From positions 109,236 through 173,235 of the forward strand of contig NZ_BAYD01000012.1 of NCBI RefSeq assembly GCF_000685075.1: DNA of 64,000 bases, read 5' to 3'. The first letter of the stretch is position 1, and each line of letters begins with the position of its first letter. The position numbers and the translations under genes were made by a program. The notes beneath the pieces are model-generated. The model saw only the letters and a list, made by a program, of their open reading frames with translations, had not been told where the DNA came from and made no database searches. Origin of the DNA: Paraburkholderia oxyphila NBRC 105797. GTDB lineage: Bacteria; Pseudomonadota; Gammaproteobacteria; Burkholderiales; Burkholderiaceae. Positions 46,610 to 57,733 of this stretch are shown in pieces.

Positions 46610-47210
46610 ACACGAATCTCCTGGATAACAAGCGGTGTGATCACTGAGGCCCTCGTACTATAGACGGATTCGCCGCGCGGCCTTTGCTGCGTGGCCGCGT
46701 ATGTGCGGGGCATGAAATGACGGGTGCAACCCGCTGGAGGACTGTGTTTCATCGCTGTGTCACTTGTTGCGGGCACAACAGAGCCACGGGGAAGATGGGC
46801 GGCAACGATGTCGCCGGAGAAGAGGGCGGCCCGGATAGCCGGCATGCATGGCGAAGCGCCCAGTTGCATGAAGCGTGACGGGGTCTGGCACGAGATGGAT
46901 GCACGAGGGCGCATCGAGTTGTTGGGGGAAGGAAAGCAAAGGACTTGCGAAAGGGCGAAAAAGGCCTTGCCGCAAGGGCTTTTCGAAGTCGTGAGGGGAG
47001 CGCAAGCGAGTTTGCAAGTGCGAACCCGCATAATCTGGGCCACACAAAGGGTTACTTTGTTTCTAACCGTAACACTTATTACCGCCCTCCTCATCGGCTG
47101 GTCTCAGGTGGTATGCTTCCTGCACAAATTCTCCCTTGCACGAGTGAGACCACGTTCTTTGCGTCACTTCCGTGAATACACGCACTGCCAATGTGCGGCC
47201 GGAGGAGCAA
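46610..47210. other. Intergenic region without a credible gene
   Basis: About 600 bases between the DUF2501 start and the leader ORF. Overlapping ORFs exist on both strands but lack domain content or ribosome-binding sites. A dyad ACAAAG-GGTTA-CTTTGT at 47044-47060 and an AT-rich patch around it could be a promoter or operator for the downstream gene. Confidence 0.4.
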
Positions 47211-47348
47211 ATGAACATGTCATATAACCATATGGTGCAACCGAGCACGCCAACGCGGACAGCAAGATCCGCGAGCGAAGGCTCCGTCACAGCAGCCCCG
47301 GTCCGGCTGCGTGGAGAACAGCATGAATTTCGAAGAACTGAGCGATGA
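47211..47348 (+). CDS. 45-codon leader ORF overlapping the transposase-domain gene
   Basis: ATG 47211 lies just after GGAGGAG (47201-47207), the strongest ribosome-binding site in this part of the window. It opens a 45-codon frame that ends at TGA 47348, 25 bases inside the next gene in another frame. The peptide (NMSYNHMVQPSTPTRTARSA and onward) shows no known domain and is Ser/Thr/Arg-rich. It could be a translated leader that couples translation to the downstream gene. It may equally be a chance frame behind a good-looking site. Confidence 0.35.
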   Translation: MNMSYNHMVQPSTPTRTARSASEGSVTAAPVRLRGEQHEFRRTER

Positions 47349-48513
47349 CGAGTGGATGCTGGTGTCCTCGCTCGTATCCGATGAACCTCCCATACGGCTG
47401 AACCGCCGCGGCCGCCCGCGCGCGGAGCCGCGTGTCGTAGCGAACGCTGTGCTGTGGATCTTGACGACCGGTGAATCCTGGTCGCGTCTGCCCGCGCGCT
47501 ATCCTTCCGGGCCGACCTGCCGTCGCCGTTTCGAGGAATGGCACGTGAGCGGCACGCTCGGCGAGCTCGTCAAGCTGCTCGTGCAGCGTGGCCGCAGCTT
47601 CGTCTACGTGCCCGAGCCCGTGCAGCCTCAGGTGGCCGTGCAGAGCCCGCAGGCGGCCCAGTCGGTGGCTGCCGTGGCCGAGGAAGTCGTCGAAGACGAT
47701 GGCCTGCCCGCGGTCTACTGGAAGAGCCCCGAGGCATGGCAGGCGCCCGCGTCGGTTGCCGACGCGCCGCTCGCCAACCCTATCGAGAGCATGACGCGTC
47801 AGCTCGTGAGTCTGGACGACGGCCTCACGCAGTCCGCCAGACCGGCTCATGCGCAGCACATGCCGCATCGCTCGCAACCGTCTCACGGATCGGGTGCCGT
47901 GCCGCGTCCTGCCGACGCGAGCGCGAGCGTGCCTGTTGCCAGCCGCACGGTGGTGAGCGACGAGACGCTCGAGGCCGAAGGCGATGCGCCGTGGACGAAC
48001 GCCACGCCGCAAGCTGCGCAGATCGCGCACTGGCGCGGCTATGAGATCCAGTTGAGCGTGGAGCCCGCGCGCAACGACATGTATCGCGCGGCCGTGGAAA
48101 TCCTCAAGGACGGCAAGCGCGTGGAGCGCTCGGGCCTCATCGGGCCGCCGTTCGGCGATGACGAAGCGGCGCGGCACTACGCGTTCGACTGGGCGCGTGA
48201 ATGGATCGAGCGTGAAATGCCTGGCGGCGCAGACAGCGATTCTGCTGGCGGCGTGAGCGCGTCCGCTAACGGTCAGTCCGTGGCGTTCCCGCATGCCCCG
48301 AGTTCCGTCGTCACGCGCGCCATGCCCGCTGTTGCGGTGAGCGCCGCCGTTGCCACGAATGCCGCCGGCAGCGTGCACAACGCGCCGTTGCAGCGCTATA
48401 CCTCGAGCACCGTGCGGCGCAGTGGCGGCGAAGTCCGCGATGCTTCCTCCGCAAGCAGTGCCAGCGCCGAACGCCGCCACCACATCTCGCGGTTCAGAAC
48501 GCATCTGGGCTGA
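47323..48513 (+). CDS. IS5-type transposase N-terminal domain fused to a second conserved module (domesticated)
   Basis: The product has 396 residues from ATG 47323, behind GGAGAAC. Residues about 4-78 match the N-terminal helix-turn-helix domain of IS5-type transposases (DUF4096 style): ELSDDEWMLVSSLVSDEPP, LNRRGRPRAEPRVVANAVLW, ILTTGESWSRLPARYPSG and CRRRFEEWHVSGTL. The DDE catalytic domain is absent. A disordered Ala/Pro-rich region is followed by a module at about 228-300 (HWRGYEIQLSVEPARND, FGDDEAARHYAFDWAREWIE), probably the DUF6566 type. A Ser/Ala-rich tail ends the protein. No terminal repeats or target duplications were seen, so this looks like a settled host gene, probably DNA-binding. 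It is convergent with bceA. Confidence 0.75.
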   Translation: MNFEELSDDEWMLVSSLVSDEPPIRLNRRGRPRAEPRVVANAVLWILTTGESWSRLPARYPSGPTCRRRFEEWHVSGTLGELVKLLVQRGRSFVYVPEPVQPQVAVQSPQAAQSVAAVAEEVVEDDGLPAVYWKSPEAWQAPASVADAPLANPIESMTRQLVSLDDGLTQSARPAHAQHMPHRSQPSHGSGAVPRPADASASVPVASRTVVSDETLEAEGDAPWTNATPQAAQIAHWRGYEIQLSVEPARNDMYRAAVEILKDGKRVERSGLIGPPFGDDEAARHYAFDWAREWIEREMPGGADSDSAGGVSASANGQSVAFPHAPSSVVTRAMPAVAVSAAVATNAAGSVHNAPLQRYTSSTVRRSGGEVRDASSASSASAERRHHISRFRTHLG

Positions 48514-48735
48514 GAGCCGGCGCACGCCGGCGCCTGCGCCCGTCTTCCGCAGCTTCGTTTCCGTCGTAGTCGTCGCATCGCCCGTCGAGCGAACGTTACT
48601 CATCGCTGTCTTGCACACTGGCTTCGCACTTGCGGCCGTAGCGGTTGAATCTTCGAACCTCCCGAATGTTCGCCGCTACAGCCGCCAGTGATGTCTCCGT
48701 CCGTGTTCCCACTGTCTGTCTGCTGCGTTGGCGGC

Positions 48736-48758
48736 GGGGCGCTCTACGGCGCCCCTTT
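48736..48758 (+). terminator. Stem-loop between the transposase-domain gene and bceA
   Basis: GGGGCGC (48736-48742) pairs with GCGCCCC (48749-48755), followed by TTT. It lies between two convergent genes and probably serves the plus-strand one. Confidence 0.55.
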
Positions 48759-48778
48759 GACCGCCTTACTGCACCACG

Positions 48779-50299
48779 TTACTGCCGGCCGTACTGATCG
48801 TCGAGACGCACGATGTCGTCTTCGCCGAGGTACGAGCCCGACTGCACCTCGATGATCTCGAGCGGCATCTTGCCCGGATTCTCGAGGCGGTGTGACACGC
48901 CCAGCGGAATGTAGGCCGATTCGTTTTCCGAAACGATGAAGCGCTCGTCGCCGCGCGTGACGAGTGCCGTGCCGCGCACGACGACCCAGTGCTCGGCGCG
49001 GTGGTGGTGCATTTGCAGCGACAGGCGCGCGCCAGGTTCGACCACGATGCGCTTGACCTGGAAGCGCTCGCCGCTGTCGACGCTGTCGTAGTGGCCCCAC
49101 GGGCGATGCACGAGACGATGCGCGACGGCTTCGCTGCGGCGTTGCGACTTCAGGCGCTGAACGATCTTCTTCACGTCCTGGGCGCGCGAGCGGTCGGCCA
49201 CGAGCACGGCGTCGGCGGTTTCGACCACCACCAGGTTCTCGGTGCCGAGGCAGGCGATCAGGCGTCCGTCCGAGTGCGCGAAGGTATCGCTTGCGCCTTC
49301 GAACATCACCTCGCCCTGGGCCACGTTGCCCGCATCGTCCTTCGCGGCGACTTGCCAGACGGTGTCCCACGAGCCGAGATCGGTCCAGCCCGCGGCGAGC
49401 GGCACGACCACGCCGCCGGCCACGGTGGTGTCGGCAGATAGCGGCTCCATCACGGCATAGTCGATCGAGTTGGACGGCGAGCGCGCAAATGCTTCGCTGT
49501 CCACACGGAAGAAGTCGCCGTCGGCCTTGCCGTGCTCCACGGCGGCCGCGCAGGCCTCGTAGATGGCGGGCTGGAAATGGCGAATGGCCTTGAGCCACGT
49601 GCTGGCGCGCATGATGAAGATGCCGCTGTTCCACCAGTAGCGCTGCGAGGCGACGTATTGCTGCGCGAGCTCGAAGTAGGGCTTCTCGACGAAGCCGTTC
49701 AAGCGCCGTGCGCCGGCCTGGTCTTCGGCCGCGAGCGGCTCGCCCACGTGGATGTAGCCATAGCCCGTCTCGGCGCGCGTGGGCACGATGCCCATCGTCA
49801 CGATCTGGCCGTTGGCCGCGTGACGCACGCCATCGGCAACGGCGGCGTGGAACGCCGCGAGGTCCGCGAGCGCGTGGTCCGCGGGCATCACCACGAGAAT
49901 GCCGTCCTGCTGCTCGGCGACTACGGACAGCGCGGCAATCGTGAGCGCCGGCGCCGTGTCGCGCGCGAGCGGCTCGAGAATGAGGCGCGCTTCCTTGCCT
50001 GCCGCGCGAACCTGGTCGGCGGTGGTGAAGCGGTGCTCCTCGTTGCAGACGATCATCAGCTTGTCGGCGAGCGTGACGCGTTCGGCGAGCGCGTCGAGAC
50101 GGCCTGCCGTATCCGCGAGCAAGGAACGCTCGCCAACGAGGTTGATCATCTGCTTCGGGTATTGTTCGCGCGATAGTGGCCACAGCCGCGAGCCCGCGCC
50201 GCCTGCAAGCACCACAGGGCAGACTTGCAGCGCGCTGCGCGATTCGGCGCGCGCATCGGCCACGCGTGCCGATGTCGTTGCGGAACCCGTATCCGTCAT
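48779..50299 (-). CDS. bceA: Bifunctional mannose-1-phosphate guanylyltransferase / mannose-6-phosphate isomerase
   Basis: The product has 506 residues from ATG 50299, behind AGGAGAG. The nucleotidyltransferase half (about 25-320) has VVLAGGAGSRLWPLSREQYP, followed by KQMINLVGERSLLADT. ILVVMPADHALADLAAFHAA and GFVEKPYFELAQQYV follow. The C-terminal cupin (about 370-490) is the type II phosphomannose isomerase: HRPWGHYDSVDSGERFQVKR, then EPGARLSLQMHHHRAEHWVV and SENESAYIPLGVSHRLENPG. It provides GDP-mannose, from which GDP-rhamnose can also be made, for the polysaccharide. Unlike the published cluster order as I recall it, this gene faces away from bceB-bceK. Confidence 0.93.
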   Translation of the reverse strand: MTDTGSATTSARVADARAESRSALQVCPVVLAGGAGSRLWPLSREQYPKQMINLVGERSLLADTAGRLDALAERVTLADKLMIVCNEEHRFTTADQVRAAGKEARLILEPLARDTAPALTIAALSVVAEQQDGILVVMPADHALADLAAFHAAVADGVRHAANGQIVTMGIVPTRAETGYGYIHVGEPLAAEDQAGARRLNGFVEKPYFELAQQYVASQRYWWNSGIFIMRASTWLKAIRHFQPAIYEACAAAVEHGKADGDFFRVDSEAFARSPSNSIDYAVMEPLSADTTVAGGVVVPLAAGWTDLGSWDTVWQVAAKDDAGNVAQGEVMFEGASDTFAHSDGRLIACLGTENLVVVETADAVLVADRSRAQDVKKIVQRLKSQRRSEAVAHRLVHRPWGHYDSVDSGERFQVKRIVVEPGARLSLQMHHHRAEHWVVVRGTALVTRGDERFIVSENESAYIPLGVSHRLENPGKMPLEIIEVQSGSYLGEDDIVRLDDQYGRQ

Positions 50300-50805
50300 C
50301 TCACTCTCCTGAAAGGGGTTTCGGTTCTGCGATTTGTAGCATGCTTAAAATCGATATAAATAGATTCGTAAAGAAGAAAACGGAAAATATTCAGATCAAA
50401 TTAAAAATAACGAATCCGTCACAATGCATCGCCAATAAAAATTCGAATAAAAATGGCGTGCCGCTTCTGGAGTGCTTCGGCCGGGTCAAAAATTAATCGG
50501 GGTCTGGCGCCCGCGGTCCGGCAAATTTTGCCGTTCTGGTGGCGCACCGGCAGCCCTTGCAGCCGCAACTTCCGGAAAACGTTGCCGAAAAAATCACACA
50601 AAAAATAGACCGTTAGCAACGAAACATTTGGAGATACTTTTTGGCGTTGCGCATTCAATTTTTATCGTGCTTTATTAGGGTTTATTCGGATGCGATTCAT
50701 CAGCGCCGGGCGAGCCCGGTGCACTTTTCCCTGATTCCTGTAAGCGGCGGCCATGATGCGTAGCGCGTGGCTGCAATTCTTTTTTTCCAACCCGAGGTGC
50801 CGGAC
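50300..50805. promoter_or_regulatory. Divergent control region between bceA and bceB
   Basis: About 506 bases. The bceA-proximal part (50340-50460) is strongly AT-rich compared with the rest of the window. A compact palindrome CGGCAAA-T-TTTGCCG lies at 50519-50533, a plausible operator for the exopolysaccharide genes. Another AT-rich stretch follows at 50570-50700. No credible gene is present. Confidence 0.6.
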
Positions 50806-52185
50806 ATGCTGAGCGTTCTAGCCAGAATCATCGATCTTGCCGCCATCGCCGCCGGCGCCCTGGTCGCGGCCGCCCTGCACCACGGTAAATTCGCGGCGCT
50901 CTCCGATATGGAGAGCGTGGCGCTCGCCTTCAATTGCGTGCTCGCGATCTGGATGTTCCCGGCTTTCGGCATCTACCAGTCGTGGCGCGGCAAGTCGCTC
51001 TACGTGCTCGCGGCCCGCGTGTGCGCCGCGTGGATCGCGGTGGAGTGCACGGGCATTCTGCTGTCGTTCAGCGTGCACCGCGCCGATTCGCTTTCGCGCG
51101 TGTGGCTCGCCTGGTGGGTGGTCGCTTCGGTCGCGTTGCTGATCGTCTCGAAGACACTCGTGCACATGGTGCTGCGCAGCCTGCGCCGCGAAGGCTACAA
51201 CCAGAAGGCGGTGGCCGTGGTGGGCGATCATCGCTGCTCGCGCTTCCTGATCGAGCAGATGAAGAGCCGTCCCGAGGCGGGCTTTCATCCCGCGCTCGTG
51301 TTCGACGAAAACAGCGACGCCGATGGCGAGGCGCGCCTCGATGGCGTGCCCGTCGAGCACGACCTGCAGGCCATGCTGGCCTACGTGCGCGAGCACGACG
51401 TGCGCGAAATGTGGCTCGCGCTGCCGATCACGAAGGAGCGCACGATCCATCGCATCGTGATGGCGCTGCGCAACGACTTCGTGAACATCCGCTTCATTCC
51501 GGACGTGCGCAGCCTGTCGTTCTTCAGCCAGCCCGTGGTCGATCTGCTTGGCGTGCCGGCCATCAATCTCGCGGCGTCGCCGGTCACGGATCTGCGCGTG
51601 CTGCCCAAGCGCGTATTCGACGTCGCCTTTGCAGGCGCCGTGCTGGTGGCGCTCGCGCCGCTGCTGGCGGTCATTTCGCTGGCCGTGAAGCTGACCTCGC
51701 ATGGGCCGGTCTTCTTCAAGCAGCGCCGCAAGGGGCTCGACGGCAACGAGTTCGAGATCTACAAGTTCCGCTCGATGAAGGTTCACGCGGAAGTGGCGGG
51801 CCAGGTCACGCAGGCGCGCCGCAACGACCCGCGCATCACACGCGTGGGCGCCTTCCTGCGCCGCACGAGCCTCGACGAGCTGCCGCAATTCATCAACGTG
51901 CTCAAGGGCGAGATGTCGGTGGTGGGGCCGCGTCCGCACGCGCTTGCGCACGACGACATCTACAAGGACCTCGTGCGCGGCTACATGGCGCGCTATCGCA
52001 TCAAGCCCGGCATTACGGGCTGGGCGCAGGTCAACGGCTACCGCGGCGAAACCGACCGCGTGGAAAAAATGCGCGACCGTGTGCGTTTCGATCTGCACTA
52101 CATGCAGCACTGGAGCTTCGGTCTCGATCTGCGGATCGTGGCGATGACCATGTGGAAAGGCTTCGCAGGCCAGAACGCATATTGA
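50806..52185 (+). CDS. bceB: Undecaprenyl-phosphate sugar phosphotransferase (priming enzyme)
   Basis: The 459-residue product is taken from ATG 50806, behind GAGGTG. A GTG at 50767 would add 13 residues. The N-terminal half has about four membrane helices ([40 protein letters not shown]). A Rossmann-like domain follows ([17 protein letters not shown]). The C-terminal transferase domain starts near residue 265 ([20 protein letters not shown]) and has [41 protein letters not shown] and [18 protein letters not shown]. It moves a sugar-1-phosphate, usually glucose, from the UDP-sugar to undecaprenyl phosphate and starts repeat-unit synthesis at the inner membrane. First gene of the plus-strand bce operon. 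Confidence 0.94.
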   Translation: MLSVLARIIDLAAIAAGALVAAALHHGKFAALSDMESVALAFNCVLAIWMFPAFGIYQSWRGKSLYVLAARVCAAWIAVECTGILLSFSVHRADSLSRVWLAWWVVASVALLIVSKTLVHMVLRSLRREGYNQKAVAVVGDHRCSRFLIEQMKSRPEAGFHPALVFDENSDADGEARLDGVPVEHDLQAMLAYVREHDVREMWLALPITKERTIHRIVMALRNDFVNIRFIPDVRSLSFFSQPVVDLLGVPAINLAASPVTDLRVLPKRVFDVAFAGAVLVALAPLLAVISLAVKLTSHGPVFFKQRRKGLDGNEFEIYKFRSMKVHAEVAGQVTQARRNDPRITRVGAFLRRTSLDELPQFINVLKGEMSVVGPRPHALAHDDIYKDLVRGYMARYRIKPGITGWAQVNGYRGETDRVEKMRDRVRFDLHYMQHWSFGLDLRIVAMTMWKGFAGQNAY

Positions 52186-52294
52186 GCGACCCGGGTCCGC
52201 GCTTTGCATATGCGTGCGTATGCACTACGCATTGCGCTGCGCATGACCGCGCGGCCCGGACGGACACCAACAGGCAATCACAATTGAGGTGGGC

Positions 52295-53713
<1,419 letters not shown>

Positions 53714-53726
53714 CAGCCTTCAAGCG

Positions 53727-53743
53727 CCTGCGTTTTACGCAGG
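53727..53743 (+). other. Short stem-loop between bceC and bceD
   Basis: CCTGCGT (53727-53733) pairs with ACGCAGG (53737-53743) around three T. It lies in the 60-base gap before bceD, without a T-run after it. Confidence 0.4.
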
Positions 53744-53773
53744 GAATCAGGAACCCTGAGGAGCCACTGGGCC

Positions 53774-54223
53774 ATGTTCAAGGACGTATTGATCGTCTGC
53801 CATGCAAATGTCTGCCGCTCGCCCGCGGCGGAACAGCTCTTTCGCACGCGCTTTCGCGAGCAGGCGGGGGAACGTGCAGGCACGTTTCACTCGGCGGGTT
53901 TGCGCGCGCTGGAAGGCGAGGACATGGACCCGGTGATGCAACGCCTGCTCACCGAGCGCGGCGTGGAGGTGGGCGAGCATCGCTCGCGCCGCCTCACGCG
54001 CCGCCTCGTGCGCAAAGCGGACCTCGTGCTCGTGACGGAGCGCCACCAGGTGCTCGCCGTCGAGCGTATCGAACCGACCGCGCACGGCAAGGTGTACGCG
54101 CTCGGTAATTGGGAAAATTCGGATGTCGCCGATCCGCATGGCCTTGACGAGGCCGCGTATCGCGAGAGTCTGGAGTTGATGGATCGACTGGTTAAGGGAT
54201 GGCTGAGCCGAATATGCCAATGA
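53774..54223 (+). CDS. bceD: Low-molecular-weight protein-tyrosine phosphatase
   Basis: The product has 149 residues. The catalytic loop VCHANVCRSPAAEQLF (CX5R, residues about 9-24) and the general-acid motif ENSDVADPHGLDEAAYRES (about 116-134) are intact. It removes phosphate from the C-terminal tyrosines of the BY-kinase BceF and so helps control polymer length and export. The stop overlaps the bceE start as ATGA. Confidence 0.95.
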   Translation: MFKDVLIVCHANVCRSPAAEQLFRTRFREQAGERAGTFHSAGLRALEGEDMDPVMQRLLTERGVEVGEHRSRRLTRRLVRKADLVLVTERHQVLAVERIEPTAHGKVYALGNWENSDVADPHGLDEAAYRESLELMDRLVKGWLSRICQ

Positions 54224-55395
54224 GAAAACTCAATCTGATGACTGCGCTGGCGTTGAGCGCCTTCGTAGCCGCGTGCTCCACGGCGCCCGGCAACTATCTC
54301 GACACGTCGAGCCTCAAAGAGCAGAAGAGCAACGAGCCGCAGAAGCAGTACGACGTGCAGCTGATCACTCCGCAACTCGTCATGCAGCAGGCGCAGGCCG
54401 CCGCGGCCGCCCAGAACAACGAGGTGCCGCCGGGCAAGTACGCGAATACCTCGGATTACACGTACCACATCGCGCCCCAGGACATTCTGGGCGTGACCGT
54501 GTACGACCACCCCGAGCTCTCGACGCCGCAAGGCTCGACCTTCTCGTCGGGCGGCAACACCACGCAGACCGTGGGGCAGGCGCTCACGCAGCCCTACACC
54601 AACGCGTTGCCGGGCGAGGCCGACCCGTACGGGCAGACAGTGGACAAGAACGGCACGATCTACTTCCCGTTCGTGGGCCGCGTGCAGGCGGCGGGCAAGA
54701 CGCCTGGCCAGTTGCGCGACCAGCTGGCTTCCGGTCTCGGGCCGTACATCAAGAACCCGCAGGTGGACGTGCGCGTGCTCTCCTACCGCAGCCAGAAGGT
54801 CCAGGTCACCGGCGACGTGAAGACGCCGGGGCCGCTCTCGATGAGCGATGTGCCGCTGACGGTCGTGGACGCCATCACGCGCTCGGGCGGCTACACCGAC
54901 AACGCCGACATCAACCGCGTGCACCTCACGCGCAACGGCAAGCTCTACATCATTGACGCCAACGCGATTCTCCAGGGCCACGACCAGAACCAGAACGTGG
55001 TCCTGCAGGACGGCGACATCATCAACGTGCCGGATCATTCGGACAGCCGGGTATTCATCATGGGCGAGGTGAAGACGCCGATCCAGACCAACCTGATTCG
55101 CGGCAAGCTCACCATTGCCGACGCGCTCACCACGGCCGGCGGCATTCTCGATACCGACGCGAACCCGCGCCAGATTTTCGTGATGCGCGGCATGAAGGAC
55201 AACCCCACCCAGCCGGAGATCTACCGACTCGATATGACCAAGCCCGACGCGATCATGCTGTCGTCGCAATTCCAGTTGAAGCCGATGGATGTTGTGTACG
55301 TTGGCACTGCCGCTTCGGCCACCTTCAACCGTATGTTGCAAGAGATCTTGCCTTCGGTCGAGACAGCCTTCTACCTGAAGCAGCTCACGCGCTAA
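54220..55395 (+). CDS. bceE: Polysaccharide export outer-membrane lipoprotein (Wza/OPX type)
   Basis: The product has 391 residues from ATG 54220. In-frame ATGs at 54199 and 54214 are alternatives. A lipoprotein signal ends in LSAFVAACST, with the lipid-bearing Cys near residue 19. The polysaccharide-export domain has DYTYHIAPQDILGVTVYDHP, then KNGTIYFPFVGRVQAAGKTP, and SLBB repeats follow (VQVTGDVKTPGPLSMSDVPL, RVFIMGEVKTPIQTNLIRGK). A C-terminal helix (SATFNRMLQEILPSVETAFY) probably crosses the outer membrane, as in Wza. It is the export channel for the polymer. Confidence 0.94.
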   Translation: MRKLNLMTALALSAFVAACSTAPGNYLDTSSLKEQKSNEPQKQYDVQLITPQLVMQQAQAAAAAQNNEVPPGKYANTSDYTYHIAPQDILGVTVYDHPELSTPQGSTFSSGGNTTQTVGQALTQPYTNALPGEADPYGQTVDKNGTIYFPFVGRVQAAGKTPGQLRDQLASGLGPYIKNPQVDVRVLSYRSQKVQVTGDVKTPGPLSMSDVPLTVVDAITRSGGYTDNADINRVHLTRNGKLYIIDANAILQGHDQNQNVVLQDGDIINVPDHSDSRVFIMGEVKTPIQTNLIRGKLTIADALTTAGGILDTDANPRQIFVMRGMKDNPTQPEIYRLDMTKPDAIMLSSQFQLKPMDVVYVGTAASATFNRMLQEILPSVETAFYLKQLTR

Positions 55396-55446
55396 AAGCG
55401 TGCGGGCATTCTCTTCTCGCAACATGAATTAAAACGGGATCGAATC

Positions 55447-57678
55447 GTGAGTATGCAACAAGCCATCAGTCAGCCGGCCCCGGCGGCCCGCACAGAGGAA
55501 GAGGACGTCGTCCTCGGCCAGTTGCTGCGTGTCATCTTCGACGACATCGGCTGGCTCATCGCGATCGCGGCAGTCGTGGTCGGCGCAGCGGTGTTCTATT
55601 GCTTCGTGGCCAAGCCGGTCTATACGGCCGACACGCAGGTCCGCGTCGAGCAGCAGGACTACACGTCCCAGGCGCTCACGCAGACGCAGTCCGGCGCGAA
55701 CGTCGCGAGCGGCCAGCAGGGCAGCCTGCCGACCGACGCCGAAATCCAGATGATCCAGAGCCGCAGCGTGCTCGAGCCGGTCGTCAAGCAGTTCAAGCTG
55801 AACTTCACGGCCGCGCCGGTCTCGCTGCCCATCATCGGCAGCCTCGCCGCGCGTCTCGCGACGCCGGGCACGCCCGCGCATCCGTGGTTCGGCTTGAAGG
55901 ACTATGCGTGGGGCGGTGAAGTCCTCAACATCGACTCGATCCAGGTGGCGCCCGAGCTCGAAGGCCAGAAGCTCACGCTCACCGCGCTCGACGACAACCG
56001 CTACGTGATTTCCGGACCCGACGGCGGCCGCCTGCTCGAAGGCACGGTGGGCACGCCCGAGCAGGGCGGCGGCGTCACGCTGCTCGTGAAGGAGCTCAAG
56101 GCGCGCCCGGGCGAGCGTTTCAAGGTCGTGCGCATGAACGACCTCGATGCGGTCTCGGCGTTCCAGGGCGCTATCAAGGTGCAGGAGCAGGGCAAGCAGA
56201 CGGGCGTGATCGACATCTCGCTCGAAGGCACCGACCCGCAAGCCGCGGCCGATATCGCCAACGCCGTTGCGCAGTCGTATCTGCGCGAGCACGTTGAAAC
56301 CAAGCAAGCCGACGCGAGCAAGATGCTCGACTTCCTGCGCAGCGAGCAGCCGCGCCTGAAGGCCGACCTCGAGAACGCCGAAGCAGCGCTCACCGCCTAT
56401 CAGAGCAAGTCAGGCTCGATCAACGCGAGCGACGAAGCCAAGATCTATCTGGACGGCAGCGTCCAGTACGAGCAGCAGATCTCGGCGCTGCAACTGCAGA
56501 TCGCCTCGCTGCAGCAACGCTTCGGCGACCAGCACCCGGTGCTGATCGCGGCACGCCAGCAGCTCGCGCAACTGCAAGGCGAGCGCGCGAAGTACGACAC
56601 GAAGTTCCGCGACCTGCCGGCCACCGAAGTGAAGGCCGTGCAGCTGCAGCGTGACGCGAAGGTGGCGGAAGACATCTACGTGCTGCTGCTCAACCGTATC
56701 CAGGAGCTTTCGGTGCAGCGCGTGGGCACGGGCGGCAACGTCCATATCGTCGACCCGGCGATGCGCCCGGGCGCGCCTTCGAAGCCGAAGAAGCTGCTCA
56801 TCATCTCGGCGGCCGCGATGCTCGGCCTGATTCTCGGCACCGGCTTCGTGCTGATGCGCCGGAACATGTTCAAGGGCATCGTCGATCCGGACCAGATCGA
56901 GCGCACCTTCGATCTGCCCGTCTACGGTCTCGTGCCGCTTTCGGCGGAGCAGAGCGTGCTCGAAAAGCGCGCGCCGGTGCGCGGCGGCAACCGCCTGCGC
57001 GAAGTGCTCGCGAACGCGGCGCCCAAGGACCTCACGATCGAGAGCCTGCGCTCGCTGCGTACCTCGCTGCAGTTCAGCATCATGGATGCGCGCAATCACG
57101 TAGTCGTCCTGACCGGCTCGGTGCCGGGCGTGGGCAAGAGCTTCCTCACGGCGAACCTGGCCGTGCTGCTCGCCCACTCGGGCAAGCGCGTGCTGATGAT
57201 CGACGGCGATATGCGCCGCGGTGCGCTCGAGCGCTACCTGGGCGGTCCGCAGGCCAACGGCTTCTCCGAGCTGCTCTCCGGCCAGATCGCGCTGGACGAG
57301 GCGATTCGTGCGACCGAAGTGGATAATCTGCACTTCATCTCGTGCGGCCGCCGTCCGCCGAATCCGTCCGAGCTCCTGATGTCGCCGCGCCTGAACCAGT
57401 ACCTGGAAGGGCTTTCGAAGCGCTACGACATCCTGCTCGTGGACACGCCGCCGGTGCTCGCCGTGACCGACGCCGCCATCCTGAGCGGCCATGCGGGATC
57501 GACCTTCCTCGTGCTGCGCTCGGGAATCCATACGGATGCCGAAATCGCCGATACGCTCAAGCGTCTGCGCACCGCGGGCGTGCACGTGACCGGCGGGATC
57601 TTCAATGGCGTGCCGGCGCGCGCGCACGGCAAGTACGCGTACGGCTATACCGCCGTGCAGGAATACCTGAGCGCCTGA
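55447..57678 (+). CDS. bceF: Polysaccharide chain-length and BY-type tyrosine autokinase
   Basis: The product has 743 residues from GTG 55447. The Wzz-like N-terminal part has membrane segments near 35-55 (IGWLIAIAAVVVGAAVFYCF) and 455-475 (LIISAAAMLGLILGTGFVLM), with a coiled-coil stretch between them. The C-terminal kinase has Walker A LTGSVPGVGKSFLTANLAV near 556, A' RVLMIDGDMRRGAL near 583 and B DILLVDTPPVLAVTDAA near 662. The tyrosine cluster is KYAYGYTAVQEYLSA at the end. It controls assembly and export of the polymer together with BceE and is dephosphorylated by BceD. Confidence 0.95.
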   Translation: MSMQQAISQPAPAARTEEEDVVLGQLLRVIFDDIGWLIAIAAVVVGAAVFYCFVAKPVYTADTQVRVEQQDYTSQALTQTQSGANVASGQQGSLPTDAEIQMIQSRSVLEPVVKQFKLNFTAAPVSLPIIGSLAARLATPGTPAHPWFGLKDYAWGGEVLNIDSIQVAPELEGQKLTLTALDDNRYVISGPDGGRLLEGTVGTPEQGGGVTLLVKELKARPGERFKVVRMNDLDAVSAFQGAIKVQEQGKQTGVIDISLEGTDPQAAADIANAVAQSYLREHVETKQADASKMLDFLRSEQPRLKADLENAEAALTAYQSKSGSINASDEAKIYLDGSVQYEQQISALQLQIASLQQRFGDQHPVLIAARQQLAQLQGERAKYDTKFRDLPATEVKAVQLQRDAKVAEDIYVLLLNRIQELSVQRVGTGGNVHIVDPAMRPGAPSKPKKLLIISAAAMLGLILGTGFVLMRRNMFKGIVDPDQIERTFDLPVYGLVPLSAEQSVLEKRAPVRGGNRLREVLANAAPKDLTIESLRSLRTSLQFSIMDARNHVVVLTGSVPGVGKSFLTANLAVLLAHSGKRVLMIDGDMRRGALERYLGGPQANGFSELLSGQIALDEAIRATEVDNLHFISCGRRPPNPSELLMSPRLNQYLEGLSKRYDILLVDTPPVLAVTDAAILSGHAGSTFLVLRSGIHTDAEIADTLKRLRTAGVHVTGGIFNGVPARAHGKYAYGYTAVQEYLSA

Positions 57679-57733
57679 TGCGCAGCGCGACCGCACTATG
57701 TCCAGCCCAGTCGAAACACCGGAGAAAAGCGCG

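Noticed and set aside
46573..47227. Overlapping ORFs on both strands between the DUF2501 gene and the leader ORF
   Set aside because: Neither strand shows a domain, signal peptide or ribosome-binding site, and the two overlap completely.
47323..48513. Intact insertion sequence
   Set aside because: The catalytic DDE domain is missing, no terminal inverted repeats or target duplication were found, and a different conserved domain follows the helix-turn-helix.
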